This document shows, in pieces, positions 1 to 11,723 of a DNA stretch of 64,000 nucleotides. Below the pieces are notes generated by a model that was not told the DNA's origin, ran no database searches, and was given only the letters and a program-made list of their open reading frames with translations. Both the position numbers and the translations under genes were made by a program. Every line of letters starts with the position of its first letter. The first letter of the stretch is position 1. The stretch is taken from NCBI GenBank assembly GCA_020186115.1, contig WSYJ01000113.1, forward strand, positions 838,641 to 902,640. The letters are read 5' to 3'. The stretch is from Histomonas meleagridis (Eukaryota; Parabasalia; Tritrichomonadida; Dientamoebidae).

Positions 1-450
1 TTATTTTGATATTTTATTATAAATATTAATATTATTATAAATACAATAGTTAACACAATATAACTGCAATTATTATAATAATTAATGTATTATTTTCACC
101 ATATTCTATAATTCCTTCATATATATAAGTAATATAAAAGAAATAGGAATAATAACCATAGTATCATGGATAAAATATAATTATATAGTTATAATATAAA
201 AAGTAAATATAAATATATTTACTTTCTGATTTTATAAGTGTCATTAAATATGATTTTACAATTGTATAAAGTGATAATATTTGTGGATAATGATAAAAAA
301 TAAGTGAATACAATGCAGGCATAATAATATGTGTAAAATTATCCAAAAACGTTTTAACATAAGTAACTGATTCAATCAATGTATTTTATTCAGTATATTT
401 ATGACTATGTGTTAAAGCATTCGAATTAAGATATATGTTATATTCTCACA
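1..450 (-). pseudogene. Remnant of membrane/surface-protein 3' end
   Basis: The minus strand holds a hydrophobic open stretch (164-379) and then, toward position 1, isoleucine/leucine-rich codons in several frames that look like a membrane segment followed by a lysine-rich tail. The right arm (26108-26620) has the same layout and continues into an acidic, asparagine-rich tail. That layout resembles the 3' end of a trichomonad surface protein (one membrane helix plus a short cytoplasmic tail), broken by stops. No start codon or conserved domain is visible. This is inference from composition only. Confidence 0.25.
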
Positions 451-807
451 TTTATGGAGATAAATTTTTTCATTCGTATATATCTTTCTAAAAATTTGGT
501 TTCCTTCAATTGTAAAGTTCGATCAACATTATATTTTACTTTAAAATGATAATATATAGTTAAATAAATATTAAACTTATAAATCGTTATGATTTTTAGA
601 ATAAACAAAAATATTTTAATGGGTTTCCTAATGGTAAAAATATTGTTTATATATATTATAATTCATGTATAATCTTATTTATCATATTCACTTTATTATA
701 TCATTAAACTTACAAATACAGAATTCTACATTATTAATTAATAATTCGATTATAAATTAATGATAAAAAAATTATTAATAATATAATTTTACAAAACATA
801 ATAACAG

Positions 808-1939
808 TTATTGCGGAAATTCTTCAAAATACAAATGATTGAACTTTTTCATCAATTCATTTGCGAGTCTATAATATGAAGTATCAGGCGTATTGAACAA
901 TTTGCAATTATCACACATTAATGTGATATCTGCTGCAAATATTTCTGGTCTTTTATAGTAGTCTTCATATTTTGTTAATCTTTTCCGTATTGTCATGAAA
1001 TCCATTGGCTTCTTGATCTTTGAAAAGTATCCAGGAGCGAAATCTTCTGTAACAGGATGCTCAAAAACTTCCGCAAATTTGTTATCACTTGCAAGAGTAT
1101 TAAATATCCTTAAAAGTTTTTCTTTGAGAACTTTCATTCGCTCCGAATAGTTTTCAGCTTTGAAAAGTGACGGGGGAAGTGACGATAACGAAAAGTTCGC
1201 AAACGAAGGCGATTGGAAAAAATGGAACAAAAGAAGGCGTAACATTCGGCAAATCATGAACAAAATGTGTCTTGCTCCTGAGGATTTCAATCTGTTTTTG
1301 AAGGATTTTTGGAAACTTGGAATAAACAATGTCAGAACGAAGACGGCAATGAACTAGAGTAATTCCATCATAATCCTTGATACACCCAACCCATCGAGAA
1401 GGATTCATCAGAATTTCGTTTTGATTAAATCCCTGTTTACGAAAATATGTAACTGCTTCATTATCAGCACAAGTTATCCTGTCATAAGTATTAATGTTTT
1501 GAGGACACGACTTGGGGTAATTCATAAGTAATCGACCATACCCACGTGCTTGAAATTGATAATCAACTGCACAAAATGCAATTTCAATAAAAGAAAAAAA
1601 AAAAAAAATACGTGAACAAATACCGCCATGAACACAACCACCGTGTAAAAGAACAATAGAAAATGCTTTGATATCAAATAAAAGCCGTGATATATAGGTT
1701 GTACCCATGTTTGGTAATTGCCTGGAAAATAAATTTTTTGTGCCAATTAAGATTATTGACCCTTGAGGATTGATTCCAAAATAATTATATACAATTTTTA
1801 GCTGTGCATCAGGATATGGGTCTGGGTCTGGAACAAAAGACTTAGGTTTGGTATAAAGGCGAGAACGGTGCCTAAGTCCAGGGTTTATCCTCAAGTTCCT
1901 TACATGTGGAGGATTTGATATCTTTGAAAAATACTCCAT
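808..1939 (-). pseudogene. GCN5-type acetyltransferase with bromodomain, frameshifted copy
   Basis: Second copy of the gene at 24549-25679. The N-terminal GNAT acetyltransferase part and the C-terminal bromodomain part lie in different frames. The run aaaaaa near 1217-1222 has six bases where the right-arm copy has five. A 15-A tract near 1592 replaces the sequence coding for EKES in the other copy, so a run of Phe codons sits just before the catalytic strand. The QARGYG acetyl-CoA motif and the bromodomain core (FAPGYFSKIKKPMDF) are otherwise intact. It is either a decaying duplicate or a good gene with homopolymer assembly errors. The start was chosen at the ATG matching the intact copy. 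Confidence 0.8.
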
Positions 1940-2579
1940 AAACCCAAGACCCGATAGATAAAACGTACCACTGCGAAGTGTCACTTTTTATGTTGCTTAA
2001 ATATTATGTTTTGTAAAATATCTTTTTGGTAAACTTGATTGTATGTTGCATTTACACCTTAACAACATGGTGCCTGGCACTGATTTTTGATTTGGTGAGT
2101 AATATTGTCCTGTCTCTCTCCTGCTCAATTGTGTTTGTAAGGTATTCAATATCACAATACCGATCATTTTCCTATCAATAAATCTCAGCAGAAAACTGAG
2201 TATTGAGCAATTATTACCAAATGTGATACGAAAACCAGTCCTTTTTTACAAAATTCATTGAATTTTTATGAATAATGATGAAGAGTTTAATTCATATTTT
2301 TATGCATTTTTTTTCTTGATTTAGAAGTGGATTTCATTTCGTACCAAGTTGAATATGTTTTGATTTAAAAAATAAAATATAACTCTTTTAAAATTTTAAT
2401 AATATGTAATTATTTTTTATTTCTAAATAGTCATGTTTTGTGTACGAAAATTTTTTTTTTATGATTTTTCCCAATTTTTTTTTCTCCTTAATATGACATT
2501 TATGTTCCAAAGGAGTGCTTATATTTTGAGTTTGGAATAATGTTATTGTTATGGGGTTTCAAAACTCAATTGCTTGGGT

Positions 2580-2697
2580 CCTTCTGAACAGTTTTTAGTT
2601 TTACTTCTTTTTTGTTGAGTAATTTTACTATTTCTTTATTAGCTTTTGAAGATGCTAAAATAAGTGTTGTATTAAATCATATGGATAATTTCCAAAT
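2580..2697 (-). pseudogene. Ankyrin-repeat remnant at inner edge of the arm
   Basis: The minus strand reads an ankyrin-like helix (ASSKANKEIVKLLNEKE) and stops soon after. The same sequence is on the plus strand near 23830-23900, where a further ankyrin-like repeat (EHGYIEIVKLLLEQ) precedes it outside the duplicated segment. It looks like the 3' end of an ankyrin-repeat gene caught at the breakpoint. Confidence 0.45.
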
Positions 2698-3501
2698 TTT
2701 ATTTTGTAATTATAAAACAAACGCATTTCATTGTGTATTATTCGTTTTCTTTCCAATTTTTTGATAATAGCAAAATAAAAATAAAACAAAACATCTAAGC
2801 ACATTATTTATCTGAATGAATTTTATGTTTCAAAATAATATTTGGAAATTATTTAAAATATTTCAAACAACACTTAAATACGCATATATAAATTACAACA
2901 ATGAAATAATGAAATTACTTTAATAAGAAATTCAATATTTTTAATGATTTTAATAAAATATCATAAATCATTTCTAAGTTTCATCATTAAGATAAATAAT
3001 TATTAAAATATACTTAAACATTTACATCTACAATATTAATATTACCTAAAATAAATTTTACCTCCATACAGTGCATGAATACAGTTTCTTTATCATTAAT
3101 TTCAAACCATTGTTGACAAAGTTATTACAAATGAAGTTAGATCCACATAAAAAACCCTATCTGAAATTTGAATTTGTATCTTCATTTATCGAAAACTTTT
3201 GATCCCAATCATTGATCAGTCCCGTTCATATGTAACATCCATATTTTGTTGTACATATTAAGTAAAATTATGTATGCACAAATTTTGTAACTTAATTTGA
3301 AGGCATTTACACATCTTAATGAAATAAATGCTCATCAGAATTTTTTAGTTGTATTCAATTTTATAAATTTTTTCTCTTCCGATCGATTTTCAATTCTTAT
3401 AAAACAAGAACCTACACTCGACCAACATTTTGTAATTTGTAATTTGATTTCTAATTTTGTTATGTAAAAAATAATTTAAAAACAAAAATAACAATAAAAC
3501 A
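2698..3501. other. AT-rich intergenic DNA, nothing recognised
   Basis: No open reading frame of useful length, no RNA gene and no clear repeat is visible on either strand. It separates the inverted-duplication arm from the 3' end of the membrane-protein gene. Confidence 0.6.
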
Positions 3502-4578
3502 TTATTTTTTACCAATTACATTAAATTTCACCAATATTTTCCGAATTTTATTTCCCATCAAAGCCATTGCTGTAGGGAGAGCTCCTATCCCATATTTCAA
3601 GAACAAAATCGGTGAAATCCATGGCAAAAAGTACATAAAAGTTATTTGAACAACGAAATCAGTTATTGACATTGGGAATTCCATTGCTCTGTAAACTCCC
3701 ATAAAAATGAAAGGCAAAAACGCAGACTCACAATCATTTTCCCTTAGCACACAATAAATCAAAGCAGCAAATGATAAAATCGGGAATTTGCTGCAAAACA
3801 AAACAATTCCAAAAACATACAAATCAAAAGGCTTATTAAAAAAGTGTAACAAATGCGCAGAGGCAGACAAGAAGAAAGCAGTATGAAGTATAGCAGTAGA
3901 AACGAATTTGTCGCCAAAATCGTTCATTTCGTAAAGCATTACGCCATGAATAAATTCATTCTCCATTTTGTTAAGTGATGAAAAAAGACTATGAATCCTA
4001 TTTTCCATATTCTTTGGAATAGAAATATTAAATTGATTTACGTTTCCATTGTCAATTTGCTTGATAATTTGAAATGATTTAGAACCATATGTTATGGATA
4101 TAAGTTCAATAAGATCAAGAGGTACACCTTTTGTGTAGTTAATTAAAATAGTATCATTTTGTGAATAAGTAAAATTGAATGTTGCTAGAGGTGGTGGTAT
4201 TAATTGTTTGAGACTGAAAAGATCACATGGTTTGGTACATACTAAAATATCATGAGCAAAGCCTGTTTTAACCATTGTCGAAAGTTCTGTAAATAACGAT
4301 GGAAGAAGAAGAATAACAGAGAGATCGGCTTGGCCATTTGACCGAAAAATATAAACACCATCATCAACTTGGAAATCATTGAGAAAGAATGGATATCCGT
4401 CATGAACAGGCATTAGTTTTTGGAAATAATTTTGCATTAATGCGGTTTCTTGAATATTTATCGATTCAAGGAACATTTTGTTTTTTCTGAATAAAACCAT
4501 CCCGAAGCTAATAATAACACATAATATTGATATATATGTGGATTTGTTGATAACAAGACGGATGATTTTTTCCCTCAT
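3502..4578 (-). CDS. Multi-pass membrane protein, GPI transamidase subunit GAA1-like
   Basis: 358 aa. There is one hydrophobic helix at about residues 12-31, a non-membrane middle of about 190 residues with several N-glycosylation sequons, and a cluster of hydrophobic helices from about 228 to the end. This is the layout of GAA1/GPAA1, the ER subunit of the GPI transamidase that attaches GPI anchors to proteins. Local resemblances: an ETALM segment after the first helix (family SENAM/SESALMPG), a GVYIFRS segment (family NVYGILRA), and a putative lumenal helix followed by a KFVSTAIL membrane entry (family FVSIGLYMP). It is much shorter than animal GAA1 (about 620 aa), so the peptidase-like lumenal domain would be reduced. 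The assignment rests on memory of the family and needs a profile search. Start: first ATG, at 4578. Confidence 0.4.
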   Translation of the reverse strand: MREKIIRLVINKSTYISILCVIISFGMVLFRKNKMFLESINIQETALMQNYFQKLMPVHDGYPFFLNDFQVDDGVYIFRSNGQADLSVILLLPSLFTELSTMVKTGFAHDILVCTKPCDLFSLKQLIPPPLATFNFTYSQNDTILINYTKGVPLDLIELISITYGSKSFQIIKQIDNGNVNQFNISIPKNMENRIHSLFSSLNKMENEFIHGVMLYEMNDFGDKFVSTAILHTAFFLSASAHLLHFFNKPFDLYVFGIVLFCSKFPILSFAALIYCVLRENDCESAFLPFIFMGVYRAMEFPMSITDFVVQITFMYFLPWISPILFLKYGIGALPTAMALMGNKIRKILVKFNVIGKK

Positions 4579-4751
4579 CTATCTTGAACAAACATTGTCA
4601 ATTACACTTTTGGAAAAAAAATAAAAAAAATTTTCTGCGGCATTATAGTATTACTGGATATTAGGAAGAAAACAAGAAACGAAAGTTTGGTTAATTATAA
4701 TAGGATTATAAAATTATGATTTTGATTGAAATATATAAAATCAAGTTTTAC

Positions 4752-5955
<1,204 letters not shown>

Positions 5956-6267
5956 TTACTTTGTTTGAAAATATTCTGGAAATTGTGTTTCTTCGTAATC
6001 AATATCATTAGGTAACTCGATTCCATCTATATCAAAAGTAAATATATTATTTTGATATTGAATTTCGTCTAATGGATCTTGCATAGGCGTAACATTATTA
6101 GCGTTTTCAGTGTTGTTTATTTCTCGATTGGGATATATTTGTTGAATAATTTTCAAATCTTCAACTTTGATTTTTTCATTTTTATCAACTTTGATATAGT
6201 AAATCCAATTGCCAATAGAAATTGTGAAACCTTTTAATGGTTTCCAATAAATACTTTTTCTTCCCAT
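5956..6267 (-). CDS. Small acidic-tailed MGR(K/R)S protein, unknown function
   Basis: 103 aa when begun at the ATG at 6267, which follows an initiator-like TCATCAATT. An upstream in-frame ATG would add 15 residues. It begins MGRKS, has a beta-strand-like core (FTISIGNWIYYIKV) and ends in an acidic, aromatic tail (YEETQFPEYF). The gene at 40038-40355 has the same length, the same MGR(K/R)S start, a similar hydrophobic core (KVIIISVPNGMVISI) and an acidic aromatic tail. They are probably paralogues of a short trichomonad family. The acidic/aromatic C-terminus would fit a transcription-activation or protein-binding tail, but I do not recognise the family. Confidence 0.55.
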   Translation of the reverse strand: MGRKSIYWKPLKGFTISIGNWIYYIKVDKNEKIKVEDLKIIQQIYPNREINNTENANNVTPMQDPLDEIQYQNNIFTFDIDGIELPNDIDYEETQFPEYFQTK

Positions 6268-6312
6268 CTTTAATTGATGAACTACAATAAATTCTGTGAA
6301 GCAATCATTCAA

Positions 6313-6753
6313 AAAACCGTTTTACGTTGAGTCAATAACAACGGTTATAATCGACTTATCTTTCTCAAAAAGCTGTTTTTTGTGAAGAGTATTTTTCGTT
6401 AACGGTCTGTCAAAAATATTGCTCATTTAAGCACATTTTTCCTTTCCTAATATAAGATATCTTTTATTTCTTTAAATGTTGGTTAGATATTATTTATTTT
6501 AATAGGCCTTGGTAATACATGTATTAATAAAAAATATTTTTAAATTTGAAAATTATTGTAAATTTTTTCTAAAATTCCTAATATAACATTAGGGATTTGC
6601 ATATTTCGATATTGTTGGCGCTTTTCAATTGAGAGTTATGTAATTATTTTCTTACACATATGTAGTTAGTTATTACTTATTATTTATTACTTTGGTATGC
6701 AATAACAAGAAAAGTTAAAAATGATTAGAAAATATATTTTTAGTGTTGTTCAA
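6313..6753. other. Intergenic DNA, nothing recognised
   Basis: AT-rich spacer between the small unknown gene and ribosomal protein uS8. No RNA gene or repeat seen. Confidence 0.5.
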
Positions 6754-7146
6754 TTAGAAGAACATTCCGAGGATCTTACCTCCAGCGTTCTTTTTACGGG
6801 CTTCTTCATGATCTAAAATACCGTGTGAAGTTGTAAGAACCACGTAACCAAATTGACGTGATGGAAGAAGCTTTGATTGCCAATTTTCTAATTCAGTTAA
6901 TTGAACGTCAAAGCGTGGGCAAATGGCAACGCATTTATTAAGCCTACCCAAAAGGTTGATAATGATTTTACCAGAACGGTGATCATCTATGACTTCAAAT
7001 TCGCCAATATAACCACGCTTCATCATAACTTTGAGGAATTGAATAATAACTTTGCTGCATGGACGAACAAGGACTTGACGCTTTCCTTGACGTTCGGCGT
7101 TTGTGATAGCTTTAAGTGCATCTGCTAAGACTGATGTTCGAACCAT
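6754..7146 (-). CDS. RPS15A: 40S ribosomal protein uS8 (RPS15A)
   Basis: 130 aa, identical in length to human RPS15A and alignable from end to end. It has the [14 protein letters not shown] start, [37 protein letters not shown] and a C-terminal GGKILGMFF. It binds 18S rRNA in the small-subunit body. The open frame is uninterrupted, and the start is fixed by the conserved N-terminus. Directly upstream lies a 17-nt motif also found before the other ribosomal protein gene in the window (eL43, 11438-11716), which suggests shared regulation. Confidence 0.97.
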   Translation of the reverse strand: MVRTSVLADALKAITNAERQGKRQVLVRPCSKVIIQFLKVMMKRGYIGEFEVIDDHRSGKIIINLLGRLNKCVAICPRFDVQLTELENWQSKLLPSRQFGYVVLTTSHGILDHEEARKKNAGGKILGMFF

Positions 7147-7150
7147 TCGA

Positions 7151-7167
7151 AAGGGCGACCAAAACCG
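7151..7167 (-). promoter_or_regulatory. Ribosomal-protein promoter motif (uS8)
   Basis: Minus-strand CGGTTTTGGTCGCCCTT, followed by TCGA and then the ATG. The same block, CGGTTTTGGTCTGCCTT, precedes eL43 (15 of 17 identical) at nearly the same distance. It includes CCTTT, which resembles the M5 core element I recall being reported for Trichomonas vaginalis promoters. The function is inferred. Confidence 0.55.
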
Positions 7168-7370
7168 AAAAACCGTTTACCAATTCACTATCTCTGCTCG
7201 CAATCTGAAATCAAATGCTGTACAATAAATCATTGATATCAGACCAAATTCATTTAATTATAGGTAAACTAAGCGTACTTCCTGGCTGCAGTTTATTGGA
7301 AGATTTCTTTTTCCTAAATTGTTTTCAATATGTCTTATTTTGATATTTAAAACAGATTCAAATCCATATT

Positions 7371-8426
7371 TTATTTACTAAAATCATTCAATGTTTGTAA
7401 GTATAAATCTATATTTTCATGAATTTCATCAAACTTTTGCAGCACATCATCGAAAGCATTTATTAATTTATCTCCTTCTCCATTTTCTATTTTATTATGT
7501 ACGTCTCTAAACACATATCTGATTTGATTTGTTTTGAAAGCGTTTTGCCCAAGTATATTGTTTGGGTTCAACGGGTCAATTATGTACATTGTTGTTGGCG
7601 AGTCGAGGCTCATGTTGTTATTTAGGTACCGAGAAAAAAAACGGCCTTTGCCCTTTACGTCGATACCTGTTAAAGTGAAGTTGAATTCACTTCCATAGAA
7701 TCCGCATACACCTTCGATGAACTCAGAAAGGTTATTTGGGATCCCACGATACTGTATATATGCTAGTAACATCAGCTGAAGTGTATATGAGCTGATGCCT
7801 CCGATATATGGCTTATCAAGATTATTCTTATGAAGTAAACATTTCATAAAAATTTGAGCTGGAAGTAAACATGGATATGTGGAGAAAATGTTTCGAATGG
7901 CATTAACATTTAAAGGACCTTGTAATTCATCAAATGATAAATCTATCTGAATATTGGGTTCTATCGAAAATTTAAGCACAGGGACTTTGGCTTGGGGTAT
8001 GGGTTGAAAGGTTTCTTCAATAACTAGGTCTGCCAACTGTTGCATAAGAATTTCCATTATCTCAAATGGATTACATGGAAAGGGATAAAAATATAAAACT
8101 ATGTCTATGTCAGCACCAGGGAGAAAAGTTCCGTTGAGACAACTTCCTGATGGTAAAACAATCATTTGATTTTGCATAATTCTACACTCTACAACTAATG
8201 CTTCTTTAATTCTATTACATAAATTATCTATAATCATCTGTCTGACCAAAACATCATTTTTTGTTGGGATTAACTTTTTAACGAAATCACCTAAATCTTT
8301 ATTAAATTTGTAATTTTTATGATCTGGAGGAAGCTGTGTGTTATTTATATAATCGAGTCCAACTTCAGGGAAGCCAACCACTTTCTGATTTGGTAAAGTT
8401 CGGCTGACCCAATTGAAGAATTCCAT
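7371..8426 (-). CDS. Non-canonical poly(A) polymerase / terminal nucleotidyltransferase, TRF4 type
   Basis: 351 aa from the ATG at 8426; the open frame extends 18 codons further upstream without an ATG. The nucleotidyltransferase signature is clear: GSCLNGTFLPGADIDIVL carries the GS and the DxD metal-binding pair. The third acidic strand is IQIDLSFDE. The PAP-associated domain follows (IFMKCLLHKNN, then GGISSYTLQLMLLAYIQ). This is the TRF4/PAPD5/TENT4 layout: nuclear adenylation of RNAs for exosome decay or maturation. The C-terminus after the PAP-associated domain is short. Substrate choice cannot be read from the sequence; a cytoplasmic GLD2-like role is the main alternative. Confidence 0.85.
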   Translation of the reverse strand: MEFFNWVSRTLPNQKVVGFPEVGLDYINNTQLPPDHKNYKFNKDLGDFVKKLIPTKNDVLVRQMIIDNLCNRIKEALVVECRIMQNQMIVLPSGSCLNGTFLPGADIDIVLYFYPFPCNPFEIMEILMQQLADLVIEETFQPIPQAKVPVLKFSIEPNIQIDLSFDELQGPLNVNAIRNIFSTYPCLLPAQIFMKCLLHKNNLDKPYIGGISSYTLQLMLLAYIQYRGIPNNLSEFIEGVCGFYGSEFNFTLTGIDVKGKGRFFSRYLNNNMSLDSPTTMYIIDPLNPNNILGQNAFKTNQIRYVFRDVHNKIENGEGDKLINAFDDVLQKFDEIHENIDLYLQTLNDFSK

Positions 8427-8480
8427 TCGATGAATTAAGAACCAAAAATATAAGAAAAAGTGACAACAAATTGAACCCAA

Positions 8481-8835
8481 CGCTAAATTGAACCAAATGT
8501 GACAAATATCTTTAAATCCAAAATTTCATTATATTCTTTACCTGGAAACCAAAACTTTTTTATCACACAAGTTTCACTTCTTACTGATAAAGAGTATTTG
8601 TTTGATTTTTACTAAAAAAAAGAAAGCTATGAAAAAATGAAATTATATAATGCCAAAAAACGAAAACGAGAAATTCATATTCTAATTGAAAAATCAATGC
8701 CAATAAAAGAAATCTTTAATGGAATTCATAAATTGTTTTTTGTACTAAGATACGAATAAATATGAAAAAATTCAACTGAATTTTGATGTGAAATGAAACC
8801 CATCAAATATTTTGATGTCACAATTAATTTATTGA
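8481..8835. other. Intergenic DNA, nothing recognised
   Basis: AT-rich spacer between the poly(A) polymerase and MPP10 genes, both on the minus strand. No feature seen. Confidence 0.5.
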
Positions 8836-10194
8836 TTAGAGCATGAATCTGTGGTCCTCCTTCTTGTGCTTGTTCTGTTTCTCGTCTGAAATTGCACCAC
8901 CAGCAGCTACCACTTCTACTCCTTGTAAGTTTCCGCTTAATAACTTCTTTACATCTTGTTGGGCCTTTACTTCTGCACCATCTCTTCCAGTTTGTGAATA
9001 CAATATTCCCTTTGCTGCATCCCTTGCTTCCTTTTCCTTCTTTTGCTTCTCCTTCTTTACCCTTCTATGAGCTCTATGTTCTTCATGGGTTCTTTCAAGT
9101 TCTCCCTTCATTTGCCTTGTGCTTCCAACAGGTGCCATTATTTCTTCAGGTGCAAGTTGATTCTGTGGACGTTCTTCAACATCAACTGTAACACCTTTAG
9201 ATACGTCAACATGAGCGCGTGGTCGACGAGCAATATAATTCTTTTCGGTAAATCGATTAAGTTCACTCATGACAGATTCGAAGAGATCAATGGCTTTACG
9301 TTCCTCTGCTGTATATTCCACTTCGCCTGAATTGTCTCCGGAGTTTTGTGCACGTTGAATATAATCATTAACATATTCATCGACAAGACTACTTTTTGGT
9401 TTAGAACTATTAATCTCGCGAATTTCACTAGCCCTAAGTTGTGGCTTTTGTTTCCGAGTGACATCATCGAAATTCATCGACTCAATGCGCGATAAAAGTA
9501 TCGCTTCGATATCGGCCGTCGGTGGTGGAATAGGAGCGCGATTACTCGTGAAATCAAAATCGAGCTCAACTTCAGCAAGAGAATCAACTGGACGTTCGCT
9601 TGCAAGTGTTTCACCATTCAGCTCCCATGGTCGTTTAGATATGAGGGATTGCTCAATTGCTTCGACTTGTTTTTTCCGCGCTGAGCTTACGTCATCAGGA
9701 GGCTCATCTCCATAGAAATCTTTGTAATTGATAGGCTTTGAATAATCGGAATCATCGTCAGCGCCCATCAGTATACGACTGAACTCTTCGTTTGCTTCTT
9801 CTTCCTCTTCTTCACCTTCGTTTTGGAGATTAAGTGGGAAATCATTTGCTTCTTCTTCCTCTTCTTCGTAAATGAGTGGTCCACGTTCACCTCCACTTGG
9901 CGCTTCATTAAGTTCTTCTTCCTCTTGTGCTAAATCTTCGTTGAAATTGACTTTGGATGCGGCTGCAATTAATGCTTCGTTCTGGACGCGGATTTGTTCC
10001 CACGTTTCCCACTCGCCAAATTCTTTGTTGTGAACGAGATTTTCTATGGGACCGGCTGAATTTGGTTGAAATTCGTTATCTTTTGTAACTTTGAAAAATG
10101 ATATTGTCATATCCATGAATAAATTTGATAATGTGCTGTCGCCATTGATGAGAATTGATGGCGTTTTCGAAATTGCATCAAGGCGATCTAACAT
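8836..10194 (-). CDS. MPP10: U3 snoRNP protein MPP10
   Basis: 452 aa. MPP10 is the scaffold of the U3 small nucleolar ribonucleoprotein, with IMP3 and IMP4, in early 18S rRNA processing. The N-terminal part has the family block KEFGEWETWEQIR... and acidic stretches rich in Glu. The diagnostic C-terminal domain is conserved: KRPWELNGETLASERPVDSL, then LDFDF, PPPTADIEAILLSRI, FDDVTRKQKPQ, SLVDEYVNDYIQ, and LAPEEIMAPVG before a Lys/Arg-rich tail. The protein is short compared with human (681 aa) but close to other protist versions. The frame is intact. The coding sequence is noticeably richer in G+C than its flanks. Confidence 0.92.
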   Translation of the reverse strand: MLDRLDAISKTPSILINGDSTLSNLFMDMTISFFKVTKDNEFQPNSAGPIENLVHNKEFGEWETWEQIRVQNEALIAAASKVNFNEDLAQEEEELNEAPSGGERGPLIYEEEEEEANDFPLNLQNEGEEEEEEANEEFSRILMGADDDSDYSKPINYKDFYGDEPPDDVSSARKKQVEAIEQSLISKRPWELNGETLASERPVDSLAEVELDFDFTSNRAPIPPPTADIEAILLSRIESMNFDDVTRKQKPQLRASEIREINSSKPKSSLVDEYVNDYIQRAQNSGDNSGEVEYTAEERKAIDLFESVMSELNRFTEKNYIARRPRAHVDVSKGVTVDVEERPQNQLAPEEIMAPVGSTRQMKGELERTHEEHRAHRRVKKEKQKKEKEARDAAKGILYSQTGRDGAEVKAQQDVKKLLSGNLQGVEVVAAGGAISDEKQNKHKKEDHRFML

Positions 10195-10703
10195 TTAGAT
10201 TTTACTTGACCAGAACAAACTTGTTCAATTATATGACTTTTGACATGAAATAAGATGATTATTAAACGGTCGAAAATCTTTTTAATGCTAATAATTTGAT
10301 ATATTTACCTGATGTTCTAATTATATAACAAAAGTTCATTATTATTTGCTTTTTGGAATTGCTTTTATCTAAAATATTTTAAATGAATCTGATTTCAGTA
10401 AATTTTTAGTTATATATTTTATTTTTCATATAAATTTAATAAAATGTTTGATTTATATTATATAATAAAGTTAAATGATTAACATGGTCAAAAAAAATTC
10501 AAATGCAAAAAGAACAATAAATATCATCATAAAAAAATAAATAAAAAAAGAAAGTTAATATTAATGAATCATTAATACCAATTCAAGAAATAACTTGTAT
10601 ATAAATACATGAGCACGAACTAAATCGCACAATAAAAAAGTAACCACAACTGATTGCTTACAAATAATTATGTATATTTTAAAATATTTTCATTATATAT
10701 TTA
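10195..10703. other. Intergenic DNA, nothing recognised
   Basis: AT-rich sequence between MPP10 and an unknown gene. No open frame or RNA gene supported. Confidence 0.5.
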
Positions 10704-11321
10704 TTAAGCTTTAATATCTTTAGCAAGAATGTTCATTGAAATATTTTCCATGAATTCAAGTACAACAGCAACAGATGATTCCATATATTTTGATGGACAT
10801 TTAATAGTATTATCTTGCTTGTTCTCCGCAAATATTTGTGCCTGCGTATTCTGTGAATCTACATTTACATCTGTGTGTATTCCATGGAATGCATAAGATA
10901 ATTTATCTAATGCTGAATTAATTAATTCAGTACAATTGATTGCCGATTTTTCAAGAACTTTTTGCTTTTCGGCAAACCTTCGCATTGCTATTGTAGCATC
11001 TTCATTAATTCCTGGTAATTGATGTGAATAAAATTGATCAATTAATCGTGATCTTGGAACTCTATTCTTTTCATCTGATTGATCAACTTGAGGCCTCATT
11101 CTACGCTGAGTGTGATCAGGATATTTATCAAGATGTGTTCGGAATTTTTTTAAATATTCTTTACGAATCACACCAGCTGAATTGGAATATAGCATAAAAA
11201 CTCTATTAAGTTCTGATGGCTCAAGAGAATCTAACCCTGATGACGCGAAAAATTTCTCTGTGTTATCTTTTTGAAATTCTTCTTGAACTTCTCTTAGTGT
11301 TTTAATTCTTCCAAAGTTCAT
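10704..11321 (-). CDS. Hypothetical protein, helical
   Basis: 205 aa, not recognised. The sequence is polar and predominantly helical in character, with a basic middle (KKFRTHLDKYPDHTQRRMRP) and no signal peptide or membrane segment. The 3' end has moderately hydrophobic helices (SSVAVVLEFMENISMNIL). The frame is complete from the ATG and lies between MPP10 and eL43 on the same strand, and codon composition resembles the neighbours, so it is likely a real gene. I see no catalytic or metal-binding motif. Confidence 0.65.
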   Translation of the reverse strand: MNFGRIKTLREVQEEFQKDNTEKFFASSGLDSLEPSELNRVFMLYSNSAGVIRKEYLKKFRTHLDKYPDHTQRRMRPQVDQSDEKNRVPRSRLIDQFYSHQLPGINEDATIAMRRFAEKQKVLEKSAINCTELINSALDKLSYAFHGIHTDVNVDSQNTQAQIFAENKQDNTIKCPSKYMESSVAVVLEFMENISMNILAKDIKA

Positions 11322-11437
11322 ATGCAGATTTCATATCATATTTCTCATAGAGAAAAAAAAGAATCCAAAAAAAGGCAAAACAATGTTATAATATTCCAAA
11401 AACTAAAAAGAAAACATAGGTGAAGATAATTATCAGT

Positions 11438-11716
11438 TTATTTTGCTTGGGCTTCACGAAGACGTTTGATTGCAGCACGAGCTGTAAGAGCTGCTGGTGT
11501 AGATGGTATATATGCACCGCCTGTTGTGGCTTTACCGCATTTTTGGCACTTCCAAATGCCGACTACTGTTCTTCTAACTGATGTTTTTCCACAGAATGGA
11601 CATGGATACTTTTTTCGTTGTGATATTTCGATCTTCTTAATGGTTTTACGGAGTGATGCACCATAGCGAACGCCATATTTACCAACAATTCCGACCTTCT
11701 TTGTTCTGCGAGCCAT
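11438..11716 (-). CDS. RPL37A: 60S ribosomal protein eL43 (RPL37A)
   Basis: 92 aa, the family length. [24 protein letters not shown] is the family's N-terminus, followed by the zinc ribbon CPFCGK ... CQKCGK (two CxxC pairs 14 residues apart) and a C-terminal helix [12 protein letters not shown]. It is a structural protein of the large ribosomal subunit. The ATG is preceded by the motif shared with uS8. tRNA-Ser lies just upstream on the opposite strand, about 100 nt away, so the two promoters share one short intergenic region. Confidence 0.97.
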   Translation of the reverse strand: MARRTKKVGIVGKYGVRYGASLRKTIKKIEISQRKKYPCPFCGKTSVRRTVVGIWKCQKCGKATTGGAYIPSTPAALTARAAIKRLREAQAK

Positions 11717-11723
11717 TTTCGAA

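Larger units (their letters stand above)
1..2697. repeat. Left arm of 2.7-kb inverted duplication
   Basis: This stretch is nearly identical, in reverse complement, to about 23795-26487. The match starts at the window edge and so probably continues outside. It ends near the ggaaattatcc sequence at about 2697. The arm carries a surface-protein-like remnant, a frameshifted GCN5-type gene and an ankyrin-repeat remnant at its inner edge. The arms are separated by about 21 kb of single-copy housekeeping genes. Boundaries were set by eye and are good to a few bases at the inner end. Confidence 0.9.

Noticed and set aside
8843-9715. Plus-strand frames rich in Leu/Ser/Phe over MPP10
   Set aside because: Antisense shadows of the Glu/Lys-rich MPP10 coding sequence.
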